From CAYYYP01 sp964475985 (GTDB lineage: Bacteria > Bdellovibrionota > UBA1018 > CAYHWW01), in NCBI GenBank assembly GCA_964475985.1, contig CAYYYP010000042.1, positions 1-31,462 on the forward strand: a stretch of DNA of 31,462 bases, written 5' to 3'. Position 1 is the first letter of the stretch. Every line of letters starts with the position of its first letter. Below, piece after piece: positions 14,181 through 22,600 of this stretch. The position numbers and the translations under genes were made by a program. The notes under the pieces are model-generated. The model had not been told where the DNA came from. It saw only the letters and a list, made by a program, of their open reading frames with translations, and did no database searches.

Positions 14181-15401
14181 CTATTCGTGAACGTCACTGG
14201 CGAAGGTCCATTTCGGGTATCTTAAAAGTAGTAATAAGCCGGGAATTCCCGCAGCGATGCAAAACAAGTAATACATTTTCCAGCCAAAAAATTGCACTAA
14301 GTATCCGGACGGCGCTTGGGTGATGTACCGGGACAGCGCCATGAAACTTGATAGCAGCGCGTACTGTGTCGCCGTGTAGCGTCGATCACAGATGGCCATC
14401 ATGAACGCCGAGAAAGCCGCAATGGCAGTGCCGGAAAAAAAATTCTCAACCGTGACGGCCATGGCCATATAGGCCAAGTCCTTACCGGCGTAAGCGAGCG
14501 CCATATAGGAAAGCCCCGCAAAAGCTTGAGTGATCCCGAAAATCCAAAGTGATTTATGAATTCCAAACCGAGCGATCACGCCGCCACCTAAGAGACTGCC
14601 CACCAAAGTTGCGATGACTCCGTAGCCTTTGGTGACGGCACCAATTTCCGTTCGGGAAAATCCCAAGGACAGCATGAACGGAGTTGTAAGTGCGATGGTC
14701 AACATCGCGTCTAATTTGTACAAAAGTAGGAACGCCAACATTTCAATGGCGCCCCTACGTCTAAAAAATTCAAGAAACGGCAGGAACACGGCGTCCTTAA
14801 GGGTCCTTGGTGCAGAAGCATTAGGTGGAGTTGGCGCCGCGATCAAAGTTCCCGCAATTCCAATCAGCACCGTCACTCCTAAAATGGAGTACACTTGGTT
14901 CCACGGCAAGTGATCCGATAGCACTAACGCGAGTGCGCCCGAGGCGATCATGGCAATGCGGTAGCCTGCCGAATACACGCCGAAACTTGCGCCCCATTGT
15001 TCTTGAGGCAAAGCCTCCCTTCGGTAGGCATCCACTACGATGTCTTGGCTCGCACTGAAAAAAGAAGTGAGGGTCGCAAGAATGACCGTAGGCATCAAAG
15101 AAATTTCCGGATGCGTGTGACCAAGCAGAAAGATAGACGCCATCAACAAAATTTGTGTAGTCAGCATCCAGCCTCGACGGTGATCCAGAAACGGCATTTT
15201 GTAACGATCCAGCAGCGGCGCCCAAAGAAACTTCAAGGCGAGCGGCATGCCCACCAGCGAAAACGCGCCAATTTGCGTGATATCTACGTGCGCACTGCTG
15301 AGCCAGGCCTGAAGCGTTGCGATGGTGAGCGCCAGAGGAAGCCCACAGGAATACCCTAGCAGCAAGATCACCAACATATTCCGGTTCCAATAAACTTTCA
15401 T
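14181..15401 (-). CDS. ampG: AmpG-like muropeptide permease (major facilitator superfamily)
   Basis: A 406-residue, roughly twelve-segment inner-membrane transporter. The opening pattern GYSCGLPLALTIATLQAWL, then FSLVGMPLALKFLWAPLLDR and FFSASQDIVVDAYRRE, is the AmpG hallmark. AmpG imports anhydro-muropeptides from the periplasm for cell-wall recycling, and in many bacteria this controls beta-lactamase induction. The length is close to short AmpG forms (about 420-490). A strong ribosome binding site (AAGGAAGGGA) precedes the ATG. It follows the patatin gene on the same strand by 30 bases, so the two may form one transcript. Substrate is inferred from the family; related MFS carriers exist. 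Confidence 0.85.
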   Translation of the reverse strand: MKVYWNRNMLVILLLGYSCGLPLALTIATLQAWLSSAHVDITQIGAFSLVGMPLALKFLWAPLLDRYKMPFLDHRRGWMLTTQILLMASIFLLGHTHPEISLMPTVILATLTSFFSASQDIVVDAYRREALPQEQWGASFGVYSAGYRIAMIASGALALVLSDHLPWNQVYSILGVTVLIGIAGTLIAAPTPPNASAPRTLKDAVFLPFLEFFRRRGAIEMLAFLLLYKLDAMLTIALTTPFMLSLGFSRTEIGAVTKGYGVIATLVGSLLGGGVIARFGIHKSLWIFGITQAFAGLSYMALAYAGKDLAYMAMAVTVENFFSGTAIAAFSAFMMAICDRRYTATQYALLSSFMALSRYITQAPSGYLVQFFGWKMYYLFCIAAGIPGLLLLLRYPKWTFASDVHE

Positions 15402-15431
15402 GAGATCCCTTCCTTGGCCTCTGCCCCGAGC

Positions 15432-16694
15432 TTAGTTCTGAAAATCGTAACGCCGCAGCACACGAATGGCGCTTCGGAAACCGATGCGAACCAACTCTTT
15501 TAGTTTATCTGGGTTCAGGTTGAAATGATCCCCAAAAAACATCTCATGATCCGAAGGCGAAGGATGAATATAGAGAGTGTCCATATCGCGCCTGAACATG
15601 AGTTTCTTTTCGATCAAGGCAAGGCAGGCTTCACGTTTTGCTTTTGGCACCCCGTTCTCCTTTAAGAATTCCGACACGGCATCATAGGTGACGCGGCTGC
15701 GATCCTTGAACTGCCGGTATTGCTGGATCTTGCGCTCGATCATCAAATAAAGCGCCTGGATCAAAATGGCCGGAATACCAAAATGATGAAGCGAACCTAT
15801 CTCGCTCGTGTAGCGGTAAGGTTGGTGAGTGTAACTTGCGATGATTAAGTCCGCTTGGTGATCCGCCGCGACATGGATGGAAAGCGTGTCGCGAATTTCC
15901 CCGTCAAAATAGTACGTAGTGCGACCCCGGGAATTTGTGATGGGATAGGGCGCAAAAATTGGTGGAAGCGAAGTCGATGCGGCCACCGCCTTTGAGATTT
16001 CCACTTCATCGGAATAAATGCAGTTTCTGTCCTCGGGCGTAGGTGCATGGGAATGCCGGCAGAATACGACTTTTCTGGAGTGATTGAGTTGGGTAGCAAC
16101 AGAAAACAAATCCGCTTTATAATGTCGGTAGTCATTAGAAGGTAATATATCATTACGTAAATAACGCTCGATGCCATCGGTCGTGAAAAGGGAAGTGAGC
16201 GGTAGGATGTGACCACTGCGAAAACCTTTGATCCGCTGCGAAAGATTTTCTTTGAACGCCGAAAGTGCAGCTCTAGTGAAGTGTTCACGAAGGGGCTTTG
16301 AACTCATGAGGCCCTGGGCGTACAATTCGTAATAGGTCAGCGGTTTTAGAATTTTGTCTTTGGCGTCGGAGCGGCGTCGCTGTTTCCCATTCTTTAGGAA
16401 CGAATCAAAGACCTGATCCAAGGAATAACCCGCCGCAAGGAAAGTCGTAATGAGGCTTCCCGCGCTAGAACCAACATAAATTCCAATTTCGTGGGAAGAT
16501 TCCGTTTCAAGCCGGCTAGAGCGAAAGACGGGAGTTGGTTTTTCTATACCACCCACAAAAGAAAATCCCTTTTCCTTAAGCGCTAAAGCAACCCCTAAAT
16601 GAAAAGCCCCGGCCTTTGCCGCGCCGCCGCTGCAGACAAACGCAATTCGTTTCTTTCCCTTGATGACCGTCCGTGATGATCGATTCATAACCAT
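15432..16694 (-). CDS. Patatin-like phospholipase
   Basis: A 420-residue acyl hydrolase of the patatin family. The oxyanion stretch is CSGGAAKAGAFHLG at 21-34, the nucleophile elbow is GSSAG at 75-79 with Ser77, and the second catalytic residue is D264 in YYFDGEI. The block AVAASTSLPPIFAPY (237-251) is also typical. Patatins cleave fatty acids from phospholipids; many are membrane-associated, and some are effectors. No signal peptide is evident, so it is probably cytoplasmic or peripheral. The start could be the ATG at 16694 or at 16688; neither has a good ribosome binding site. It is the upstream partner of the AmpG-like gene and diverges from the HTH gene. Confidence 0.88.
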   Translation of the reverse strand: MVMNRSSRTVIKGKKRIAFVCSGGAAKAGAFHLGVALALKEKGFSFVGGIEKPTPVFRSSRLETESSHEIGIYVGSSAGSLITTFLAAGYSLDQVFDSFLKNGKQRRRSDAKDKILKPLTYYELYAQGLMSSKPLREHFTRAALSAFKENLSQRIKGFRSGHILPLTSLFTTDGIERYLRNDILPSNDYRHYKADLFSVATQLNHSRKVVFCRHSHAPTPEDRNCIYSDEVEISKAVAASTSLPPIFAPYPITNSRGRTTYYFDGEIRDTLSIHVAADHQADLIIASYTHQPYRYTSEIGSLHHFGIPAILIQALYLMIERKIQQYRQFKDRSRVTYDAVSEFLKENGVPKAKREACLALIEKKLMFRRDMDTLYIHPSPSDHEMFFGDHFNLNPDKLKELVRIGFRSAIRVLRRYDFQN

Positions 16695-16706
16695 ATGAAA
16701 TCATAT
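16693..16706. promoter_or_regulatory. Palindrome between divergent genes (operator candidate)
   Basis: ATATGA, two bases AA, TCATAT forms a perfect 6-base inverted repeat over the start region of the patatin gene and 45 bases before the HTH gene. It could be bound by the HTH regulator encoded beside it. A short AT-rich palindrome can arise by chance. Confidence 0.3.
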
Positions 16707-16750
16707 TACTTGAGTTTAATTTATGAGGAAATCATGGAACACTATTATTG

Positions 16751-17191
16751 ATGGGAACTGATTTTGCTGAAGATGTTCAAAGGACTTCATTGGATGATGG
16801 TCGCTGGGTGTCAATTTTGGATTATGCCGCCACCAACGGCGTGAGTTTATCGACTCTCAGGCGCTATATTAAGGCCAAAAAAATACCGTTTCGAATGGAA
16901 AAGGGGCGGTATCTTTTATGGGTAGGCCCGGCCGGCCACGACGCGTTTGCAGCAAAGGAAAAGATGACGGTTTTCCAGCAGGACATGCGTAAACCCCAGG
17001 CAGCGTCGACTCAACCTGTGGTTACAGCGGCAATTTCCCCGCCTAAGGGTCAATCGGAAATTGAAATGATGCTGCGCAACCGAGTCAACGAGTTGGAAGG
17101 TGAATTGAGGAATGTCACCGAGGAGCTTTCTGAATTAAAAATGCTGGTCGCTATTTATGAAGAGAAGCTTCTGGGCGAAGCCAGGGATTAG
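16751..17191 (+). CDS. HTH (MerR/excisionase-like) protein with C-terminal coiled coil
   Basis: A 146-residue protein. The ATG at 16751 is preferred over the TTG at 16748. Residues about 17-55 form a MerR/HTH_17-type DNA-binding segment (ILDYAATNGVSLSTLRRYIK, then IPFRMEKGRYLL as wing). After a Pro/Gln/Ala linker, residues about 100-140 make a coiled coil (MMLRNRVNELEGELRNVTEE) likely to dimerise the protein. It looks like a transcription regulator, perhaps of the divergent patatin/AmpG pair or of the outer-membrane protein gene that starts 10 bases downstream. It has no sensor domain of its own. Confidence 0.7.
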   Translation: MGTDFAEDVQRTSLDDGRWVSILDYAATNGVSLSTLRRYIKAKKIPFRMEKGRYLLWVGPAGHDAFAAKEKMTVFQQDMRKPQAASTQPVVTAAISPPKGQSEIEMMLRNRVNELEGELRNVTEELSELKMLVAIYEEKLLGEARD

Positions 17192-17201
17192 AGAGGATAG
17201 A

Positions 17202-18671
17202 ATGAAGATGCGTGGGCTTCTCAAACTTCTGATTTTTTTGACGCCTGCGTTCTGGTCCCTCACGGCCCTCGGAGTAGATACCGCTGACCCAAATCACATT
17301 TTGGCATTTAAGAAAATTTTTGTGGTGCTGCCTCAGGACAATGTGGATGGAACGTTCTTTGATTTGAGCCAGGGCGTCATGAAAGAGTTTCTTTCGGTGA
17401 ACCCAAGGTTTCAGCCGGTCACCCAAAAAGGCAGTTCAGATGGCTGGGTGCAAATTCGAATTCAGAAAAAGTCGGATCACTTAGAACTTGAGTGCCGGCT
17501 TGTACTCACGCTTACAGACGAAGTTTTTGCGTTAACCAAACAGTCTATCGATACGAAGTTTGATGACGTCATGCTTCGAAGTGAACTTTTGACGGTGGTT
17601 AAAAACACATTTGCTAAGATTCCCTTTGCCGGCGCCGTAACCGGACGCGATGGGCGCACGGTGACTCTTGATATCGGGTCGCTTCAGGGAATCACTCTAG
17701 GCGATCAAATCCGCATCGGGCGCATTCAGGACTTCAAGCGTCACCCTTTGCTAAAGCAAATTTTGGATACTCAGGTCGTTCTGGTGGGAACGGCAAGGGT
17801 TACTCAGATAGAAGAGGGAATCGCATTTGCCGATGTCGTGGAAGAATTTGAAAACCAAAAAATTCTACCTGGGTATAAAGTAACGGCGGTAGTTCATGAT
17901 GCATTCAGCGAAAATCCGCGTAATAAAAAGAACGTTTCTGATTTAGGTGGTGGTGACTACGAAATACCGGTGCTTGACCCGGAGCGAGGGCCACCACGTT
18001 ATGGTTACGCTGATTTAGGAATTGGGTTAGGTCGGTTTTCTAGTTCCACTCAGAAGGGCGCCGCCTCCGTAAGCGGGGATAGTTTTTTGCCTTCGTTTCA
18101 ATTGCGGGGCGAGGCATGGATTACCGACGCCATCTTCGCGGATCTAGGATTCCGTGGTGGGATTACGAATATTACCTATACGGGTGGCTCTGCCGCAGGA
18201 AAGGCCGGTATCAGTACCTCACTTACGGCGTTTGAGTTAAACGTGGGTTACCGATTTTATTTTGGAAAACCCGTCTATGGGCCAAGTCTGGGCTTGAAGT
18301 TAGGTTATTACAATTTTCATTTAGGCAATCAAACCATCGAGGCAGACTTTTTGACCGCACGTACCTATAGCGGCATTAATTTTGGTGCCGTGGGACAGAT
18401 GCCGTTTGGTAAGCGCCCCTTTGGCGCAGACCTCGCAATGTCTGTGGTTCTCTTTCCTGGATATTCGGAACGAGTGACAGTGATGCCATCGTCCGGGTCT
18501 TCTACTGTGGTGAGATTTTATTTGGGTGGTTACTATTTCTTCTATGATCGCCTCTCGGTAAGACTTGGACTTGATTTTGAATCCTACGCCAGGGATTTCG
18601 ACTCCAACGCCGCCGCCAGTACCCAGCAGAAAATCATTGGATTTGTGCCTAGCGTTCAGTACTTTTTCTAA
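17202..18671 (+). CDS. Outer-membrane protein: periplasmic FlgT-C-like domain plus beta-barrel
   Basis: A 489-residue exported protein. The ATG at 17202 follows GAGAGGATAG; an earlier in-frame start at 17157 lies in the HTH gene. The signal peptide ends near residue 24 (ALG/V). Residues about 30-150 form a soluble domain. Residues about 150-225 carry GAVTGRDGRTVTLDIGSLQG, then ITLGDQIRIGRI, an SH3-like segment resembling the C-terminal domain of FlgT. Residues about 270-489 are alternating beta-strands (GYADLGIGLGRF, FELNVGYRFYFG, VRFYLGGYYFFYD), ending VQYFF, the C-terminal aromatic typical of outer-membrane barrels. Function unknown; it may be a surface porin-like or assembly protein. The ligA gene follows after 18 bases. 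Confidence 0.7.
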   Translation: MKMRGLLKLLIFLTPAFWSLTALGVDTADPNHILAFKKIFVVLPQDNVDGTFFDLSQGVMKEFLSVNPRFQPVTQKGSSDGWVQIRIQKKSDHLELECRLVLTLTDEVFALTKQSIDTKFDDVMLRSELLTVVKNTFAKIPFAGAVTGRDGRTVTLDIGSLQGITLGDQIRIGRIQDFKRHPLLKQILDTQVVLVGTARVTQIEEGIAFADVVEEFENQKILPGYKVTAVVHDAFSENPRNKKNVSDLGGGDYEIPVLDPERGPPRYGYADLGIGLGRFSSSTQKGAASVSGDSFLPSFQLRGEAWITDAIFADLGFRGGITNITYTGGSAAGKAGISTSLTAFELNVGYRFYFGKPVYGPSLGLKLGYYNFHLGNQTIEADFLTARTYSGINFGAVGQMPFGKRPFGADLAMSVVLFPGYSERVTVMPSSGSSTVVRFYLGGYYFFYDRLSVRLGLDFESYARDFDSNAAASTQQKIIGFVPSVQYFF

Positions 18672-18689
18672 ATTAGAAGAGGTAACTTA

Positions 18690-20759
18690 ATGAGCGCTAA
18701 AGAGACCGACTTAAAAAATTTAGAGCTTATCCGTAAAAAAATTCAGGAGCTCACGTCTGAGCTGGAGACTCATAACTACAACTATTATGTGTTGGACCAA
18801 CCTACGATTTCAGACGCGGAGTACGATAAACTCCTACGGAAACTTGAGGCGTTAGAAAAGGAGCACCCCGCGCTTAAGCTAAAAACTTCACCAACCCAGC
18901 GGGTGGGGGCCGCGCCGGAAACTAAGTTTTCTAAGCATAGTCATCGAACGCCAATGTTAAGCCTTGCTAATGCATACTCCGAGGAAGAGTTCAGGGATTT
19001 TGATTCACGCGTCAAACGAGTTCTCTCCTTAGCCGAGGAAGAGACCATCGAATATTTTGCGGAACTGAAATTTGATGGGCTCAGCATGTCACTCACTTAT
19101 GAGAAAGGTTTGCTGACCGTGGCGGCAACCCGTGGAAACGGTGCAATTGGGGAGAATGTGACCACCAATGTTCGCACCATACGATCCATTCCCTTATCTC
19201 TAAGGCAAGAGGGTTTGGTGCCGGATCTTTTGGAAGTGCGTGGGGAAATTATTCTCTCCCACAATGATTTTGCGAAATTAAATAAAGTTCGCTTAGAAGA
19301 AGGCGAAGAACTTTTTGCCAATCCTAGAAACGCCGCCGCCGGAAGTGTACGGCAGCTTGACTCCAGCATTACGGCGAGAAGGCCGCTTACCGGATTTTGG
19401 TACGGCATCGGTGGGATGGAGGGTTTACCCGCGAGTGCCGGTAAAAAAATTCAAACTCAATCTGATTTGAATCAGTGGCTTTCGTCCTTGGGGCTTCGGA
19501 CTTCAAAACACGTACGCGTTTGCCGCGGCGTTAAAGAAGTTCTGAAGTTCTACGAAGATGTCTTAAAAATACGGGAAAAACTCGAATTTGATATCGACGG
19601 TATCGTAGTAAAAGTAAATAATCTTAATTTACAACAAGAGTTGGGTTTTGTTTCAAGGAGCCCGCGCAGTCAATTGGCGTTTAAGTATCCGGCACGCCAA
19701 GAAATTACGCAAATTCAAGATATTATTGTGCAGGTCGGACGGACGGGTGCGTTGACGCCCGTGGCATTGCTTAAGCCCGTTGAAGTGTCGGGCGTCACCG
19801 TCTCACGGGTAACTTTGCATAACCATCAGGAGATCGAACGTAAGGATATCCGCATCGGTGATAGCGTAGTCATCCAGCGGGCGGGCGATGTGATTCCCGA
19901 AGTGGTGAAGGTGATCCTGGAAAGCCGAGGACCCCAAGTCAAAAAATTTCAGTTTCCTAAACGTTGCCCCAGCTGTGGTGGCCCGGTTACCGCTCCAGAA
20001 GACGAAGTTATTTTGCGTTGTGAAAATGAAGATTGTCCGGAGCAGGTGAAGGGACGGCTTGCGCATTTTGCCTCTAAGAACGCCATGGACATCGATGGGC
20101 TTGGAGAAAAAATTGTTGAAGCGCTCTACGACGCCGGGCTTATAAAAGATGTTTCTGATTTTTATACTCTGCAGGCCAGCGATTTTTTAAAGCTAGAAGG
20201 ATTTAAAGAAAAGTCGACTCAGAATCTTTTAGCCGCCATCGAAGCTAGCAAGCAGCAGCCCGTCGCACGAGTTTTGTTTGGCCTCGGTATCCGCCATGTC
20301 GGCGTAACGTTAGCAAAAACTTTAGCGCGGATTTTCGGCAGTCTCGAAGCACTATCGAAAGTGACGGCCGAAAGCTTGGAGGAGGTTCCGGAGATAGGAC
20401 CTGAGGTTTCAAAGAGTCTTGCGGAATGGTTTCAGCAGAAAATGCACCGCGCGCTCATCGCTAAACTAGAAAAATTTGGCGTGGGCCAGGTGGTCGCTGT
20501 GGTGAAACTGCAAAGCACAGTCTTTCAAGGGCAGACGTTGGTGGTGACCGGGACGCTAGAAAGCTTAAGCCGTAACGAAGCCCACGACTTCATCGAAAAA
20601 AATGGAGGACATGTTGGTTCTTCGGTTACGAAAAAAACGTCGTATGTCGTGGCCGGGGCCGAGGCCGGCAGTAAACTTGATAAGGCACGAACGCTAGGAG
20701 TACCGGTTTTATCGGAAGCTGAATTTTTGGCGAAGTTAGGGCGGGGGGAAAAGGGGTAG
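18690..20759 (+). CDS. ligA: NAD-dependent DNA ligase LigA
   Basis: A 689-residue enzyme that seals nicks during replication and repair using NAD+. All usual parts are present: domain Ia (about 8-70, with HNYNYYVLDQPTISDAEYDK), the adenylation domain with nucleophile K127 in LKFDG, and the OB fold (about 325-405, VQVGRTGALTPVA). A four-Cys zinc finger follows (C426, C429, C444, C449), then helix-hairpin-helix repeats (about 455-590) and a C-terminal BRCT domain (about 611-689). Length agrees with the family (about 670). The start has AGAGGT a few bases upstream. No defects are seen. Confidence 0.97.
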   Translation: MSAKETDLKNLELIRKKIQELTSELETHNYNYYVLDQPTISDAEYDKLLRKLEALEKEHPALKLKTSPTQRVGAAPETKFSKHSHRTPMLSLANAYSEEEFRDFDSRVKRVLSLAEEETIEYFAELKFDGLSMSLTYEKGLLTVAATRGNGAIGENVTTNVRTIRSIPLSLRQEGLVPDLLEVRGEIILSHNDFAKLNKVRLEEGEELFANPRNAAAGSVRQLDSSITARRPLTGFWYGIGGMEGLPASAGKKIQTQSDLNQWLSSLGLRTSKHVRVCRGVKEVLKFYEDVLKIREKLEFDIDGIVVKVNNLNLQQELGFVSRSPRSQLAFKYPARQEITQIQDIIVQVGRTGALTPVALLKPVEVSGVTVSRVTLHNHQEIERKDIRIGDSVVIQRAGDVIPEVVKVILESRGPQVKKFQFPKRCPSCGGPVTAPEDEVILRCENEDCPEQVKGRLAHFASKNAMDIDGLGEKIVEALYDAGLIKDVSDFYTLQASDFLKLEGFKEKSTQNLLAAIEASKQQPVARVLFGLGIRHVGVTLAKTLARIFGSLEALSKVTAESLEEVPEIGPEVSKSLAEWFQQKMHRALIAKLEKFGVGQVVAVVKLQSTVFQGQTLVVTGTLESLSRNEAHDFIEKNGGHVGSSVTKKTSYVVAGAEAGSKLDKARTLGVPVLSEAEFLAKLGRGEKG

Positions 20760-21083
20760 GGCAGGAAATTAGAAATTATTGGACGGATGAGGAAGCTCGG
20801 ATCAGCGGTATTGTGGACGGAGGCCTGTGAACGGTGAACACATCTGACAGTGAACGTTCAAACTGGTGCATTCCGGACACATAGGTAACAGATTATACCG
20901 GACACATGGGTAACAGTTTCATTATCACGGTGCTGTCGTTCGAAGGATTTGGAGCAGTTCCCCATACACGACAACGCCTATAGACCTGACGACAGCTACT
21001 ATAACGATCAAGCGAGCTCAGACTGGCCGCGGACTTGGATGAACAGTCGCATACCAAAGTCTGGGTAGGATAATTTTTCTGGT
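20760..21083. other. Non-coding stretch with insertion-sequence debris
   Basis: A 324-base gap between ligA and the HNH gene. It holds GTGAAC three times at about 20827-20855, then a tandem pair of 19-base repeats (listed separately). Beyond that a short open frame ends at the TAG near 21066 with no recognisable product. It looks like the remains of an insertion sequence rather than an active one; no transposase is visible. Confidence 0.45.
20873..20916. repeat. Tandem 19-base repeats resembling a transposon end
   Basis: CCGGACACATAGGTAACAG at 20873-20891 is repeated at 20898-20916 with one change (A to G), separated by six bases. On the other strand they read CTGTTACC..TGTGTCCGG, a form I associate with termini of IS481/IS21-like elements, in which end repeats can be multiple. 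No transposase gene is near, so this is probably a remnant. The family link is from memory, not a search. Confidence 0.5.
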
Positions 21084-22259
21084 TTATTCTGGCACCGGCT
21101 GTCGCAAGTAAGGATTCATTTTACTTTTTCCGAAGGATTGAATTGCAGTAAGGCGATTATGGGCCGCACACAGAAGGGTGAGGTTTTCCGCGTGATTCGT
21201 GCCGTTCTTTGCAAAGGGTATGCAGTGTTCAACCTGAAGCTTCCAGCGTGAATTGCATTTGCGCTGAGAGACCGGATCAACGTAGGTGCATTCGCCTTGC
21301 GCTTCTTTCCACACGGAGTGGCGATCGGCGGTTTTGATGTAGCGACTTTTAAGTTTTGTAGTTGTCGATTTTCCCACCAGTGGGAATTTGGTATTTATAT
21401 GAGTGGTCGGGGAATTTTCTGCGGTGGGCGGTTCTACCTGATTACAGGTTACACTCCTTTCGCCGTCGTTATGGTTTTGACCTAGTTTGTTTTCTAAAAT
21501 CCTTTCTGAAAACGATCTTCGGAAGAGAGTTTCAGTCGTTTTGCTTTCATGAGCGGCAGCTGCCTGGGAACCTGTCACTTTCACTTCGTTTCTTACTACT
21601 TCAGCAATTCTTGATTTATCTGTTTTCCGAGGCTTTTTCTTTTCTGGATCAACTGCCTTTAAAACTAAATCAGCCATCTTATGAAAAAGCGCGTTATAGG
21701 ACGAATCAGTCTGAGTGTGGGACGTAAGTTCCCTTACACGCCTAAGCTTATTAAGAAGTAGATCATCAGCGATAAATCTAATTTCAGTTTGGGTTTCGTT
21801 GATCACGCGCATTCGATCAGGCGAAGGCATTTCTGGGTCGATAGATCTTAAAAGCTTTTCCGTCTCAAGTTTAGATTGTCCCTTAATGCTTTGAAGTAAT
21901 TCAAACTTATCTTCCTTTTTCCAAGCCTTTCCCTTTCTTGCCTGAACCTTAAAAAAGGACTGAGCCTGACTTAGAGCAGTAACGTTCATTTCGCCCTTGT
22001 GAAGCGCTTGCTCAACTTCAGGCAAATCAGCAATCAACCTCATGGCGTCAACTTTGCGGTAGGCCGTCGAAGAATGATATCCAAGTTCCTCAACCAGAAA
22101 TCTCTCAAGGCTTGGGTAACCCATCTCAAGGTGAAGTCGTCGTAACTCAATTTCCCTAAGGCCACGCAACACTAAAAGCTCCGCTTCACGCTCGCGCAGA
22201 GCAAAGATTTTAGTCTGTTTTAGAAGGTCATGATTGGAGAAATCTTTAAAAGAAATCAT
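21084..22259 (-). CDS. HNH endonuclease-domain protein
   Basis: A 391-residue protein counted from the ATG at 22259 (an in-frame TTG at 22268 is less likely). The first 150 residues are helical and charged, with LRGLREIELRRLHLEMGYPS and HSSTAYRKVDAMRL, like a DNA-binding part. A low-complexity linker (about 220-300) leads to a C-terminal HNH domain: Cys in GECTY and RKCNS, then QVEHCIPFAKNGTNHAENLT and LLCAAHN, with the catalytic His of the EH pair and the metal-binding His of AHN. Such proteins can be nicking or homing-type nucleases or toxins. It stands alone, beside insertion-sequence debris, and may be a selfish gene. No ribosome binding site is obvious. Confidence 0.8.
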   Translation of the reverse strand: MISFKDFSNHDLLKQTKIFALREREAELLVLRGLREIELRRLHLEMGYPSLERFLVEELGYHSSTAYRKVDAMRLIADLPEVEQALHKGEMNVTALSQAQSFFKVQARKGKAWKKEDKFELLQSIKGQSKLETEKLLRSIDPEMPSPDRMRVINETQTEIRFIADDLLLNKLRRVRELTSHTQTDSSYNALFHKMADLVLKAVDPEKKKPRKTDKSRIAEVVRNEVKVTGSQAAAAHESKTTETLFRRSFSERILENKLGQNHNDGERSVTCNQVEPPTAENSPTTHINTKFPLVGKSTTTKLKSRYIKTADRHSVWKEAQGECTYVDPVSQRKCNSRWKLQVEHCIPFAKNGTNHAENLTLLCAAHNRLTAIQSFGKSKMNPYLRQPVPE

Positions 22260-22600
22260 GAAAAACAATTAACATAAATACGAAAAAACCGCTTAAAAAT
22301 AGGCTTTTTTGCATAAAAAACATAAATGAATTTCGAGTGGGATTTGAGGTCCGCGCAGAATTATTTTAAAAGTTTCAAAAAAATATATTCAGGAAATTGA
22401 GTGCCATTATAGCTTCATCAATTCCAATCCCAAAATCCCAATCCCGCAAAAATCCAACGGGCAGAGAGGGAGGCTGGCACCCTCAAAAATGCCGGCCTCC
22501 CTCTCTGCCCCACGCAATTAAAAATCGGAAGCAAGCCTTTGCTAGGAATGCTTTCTGCTTTCCATCCCCAAGCAAATTTCAAGTAATTCGCCCACGCGCC
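22260..22600. other. Non-coding stretch with A/T-rich leader and a large hairpin
   Basis: A 341-base gap between two minus-strand genes. Next to the HNH gene it is A/T-rich with an imperfect hairpin (about 22284-22311, AAAAAACC paired with GGCTTTTTT). It is followed by an AATCCC-rich patch at about 22425-22455 and then a 52-base near-perfect hairpin (listed separately). No gene is supported here. Confidence 0.45.
22459..22510. repeat. Long near-perfect hairpin, 16 + 4 base pairs
   Basis: GGGCAGAGAGGGAGGC at 22459-22474 is the exact complement of 22495-22510. Inside, GGCA (22476-22479) pairs with TGCC (22490-22493), with a T-G wobble between the two stems and a 10-base loop. No immediate T-run follows on either strand, although TTTTT occurs about ten bases on when read leftwards. 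It may be an unusually strong terminator for the 22601-23005 gene, a repetitive extragenic palindrome, or a miniature element. Confidence 0.6.

Noticed and set aside
14821..15390. 189-codon frame on the minus strand inside the AmpG-like gene
   Set aside because: It is a +1 frame shadow of a clear MFS transporter with no family features.
20960..21066. Short plus-strand open frame before the HNH gene, considered as a transposase remnant
   Set aside because: About 35 to 40 codons with no recognisable transposase motif and no start signal; noted only as unassigned.
22425..22455. AATCCC-rich patch considered as a short tandem repeat or CRISPR-like array
   Set aside because: The unit is irregular and too short, with no spacers of constant length; no CRISPR array is seen anywhere in the window.
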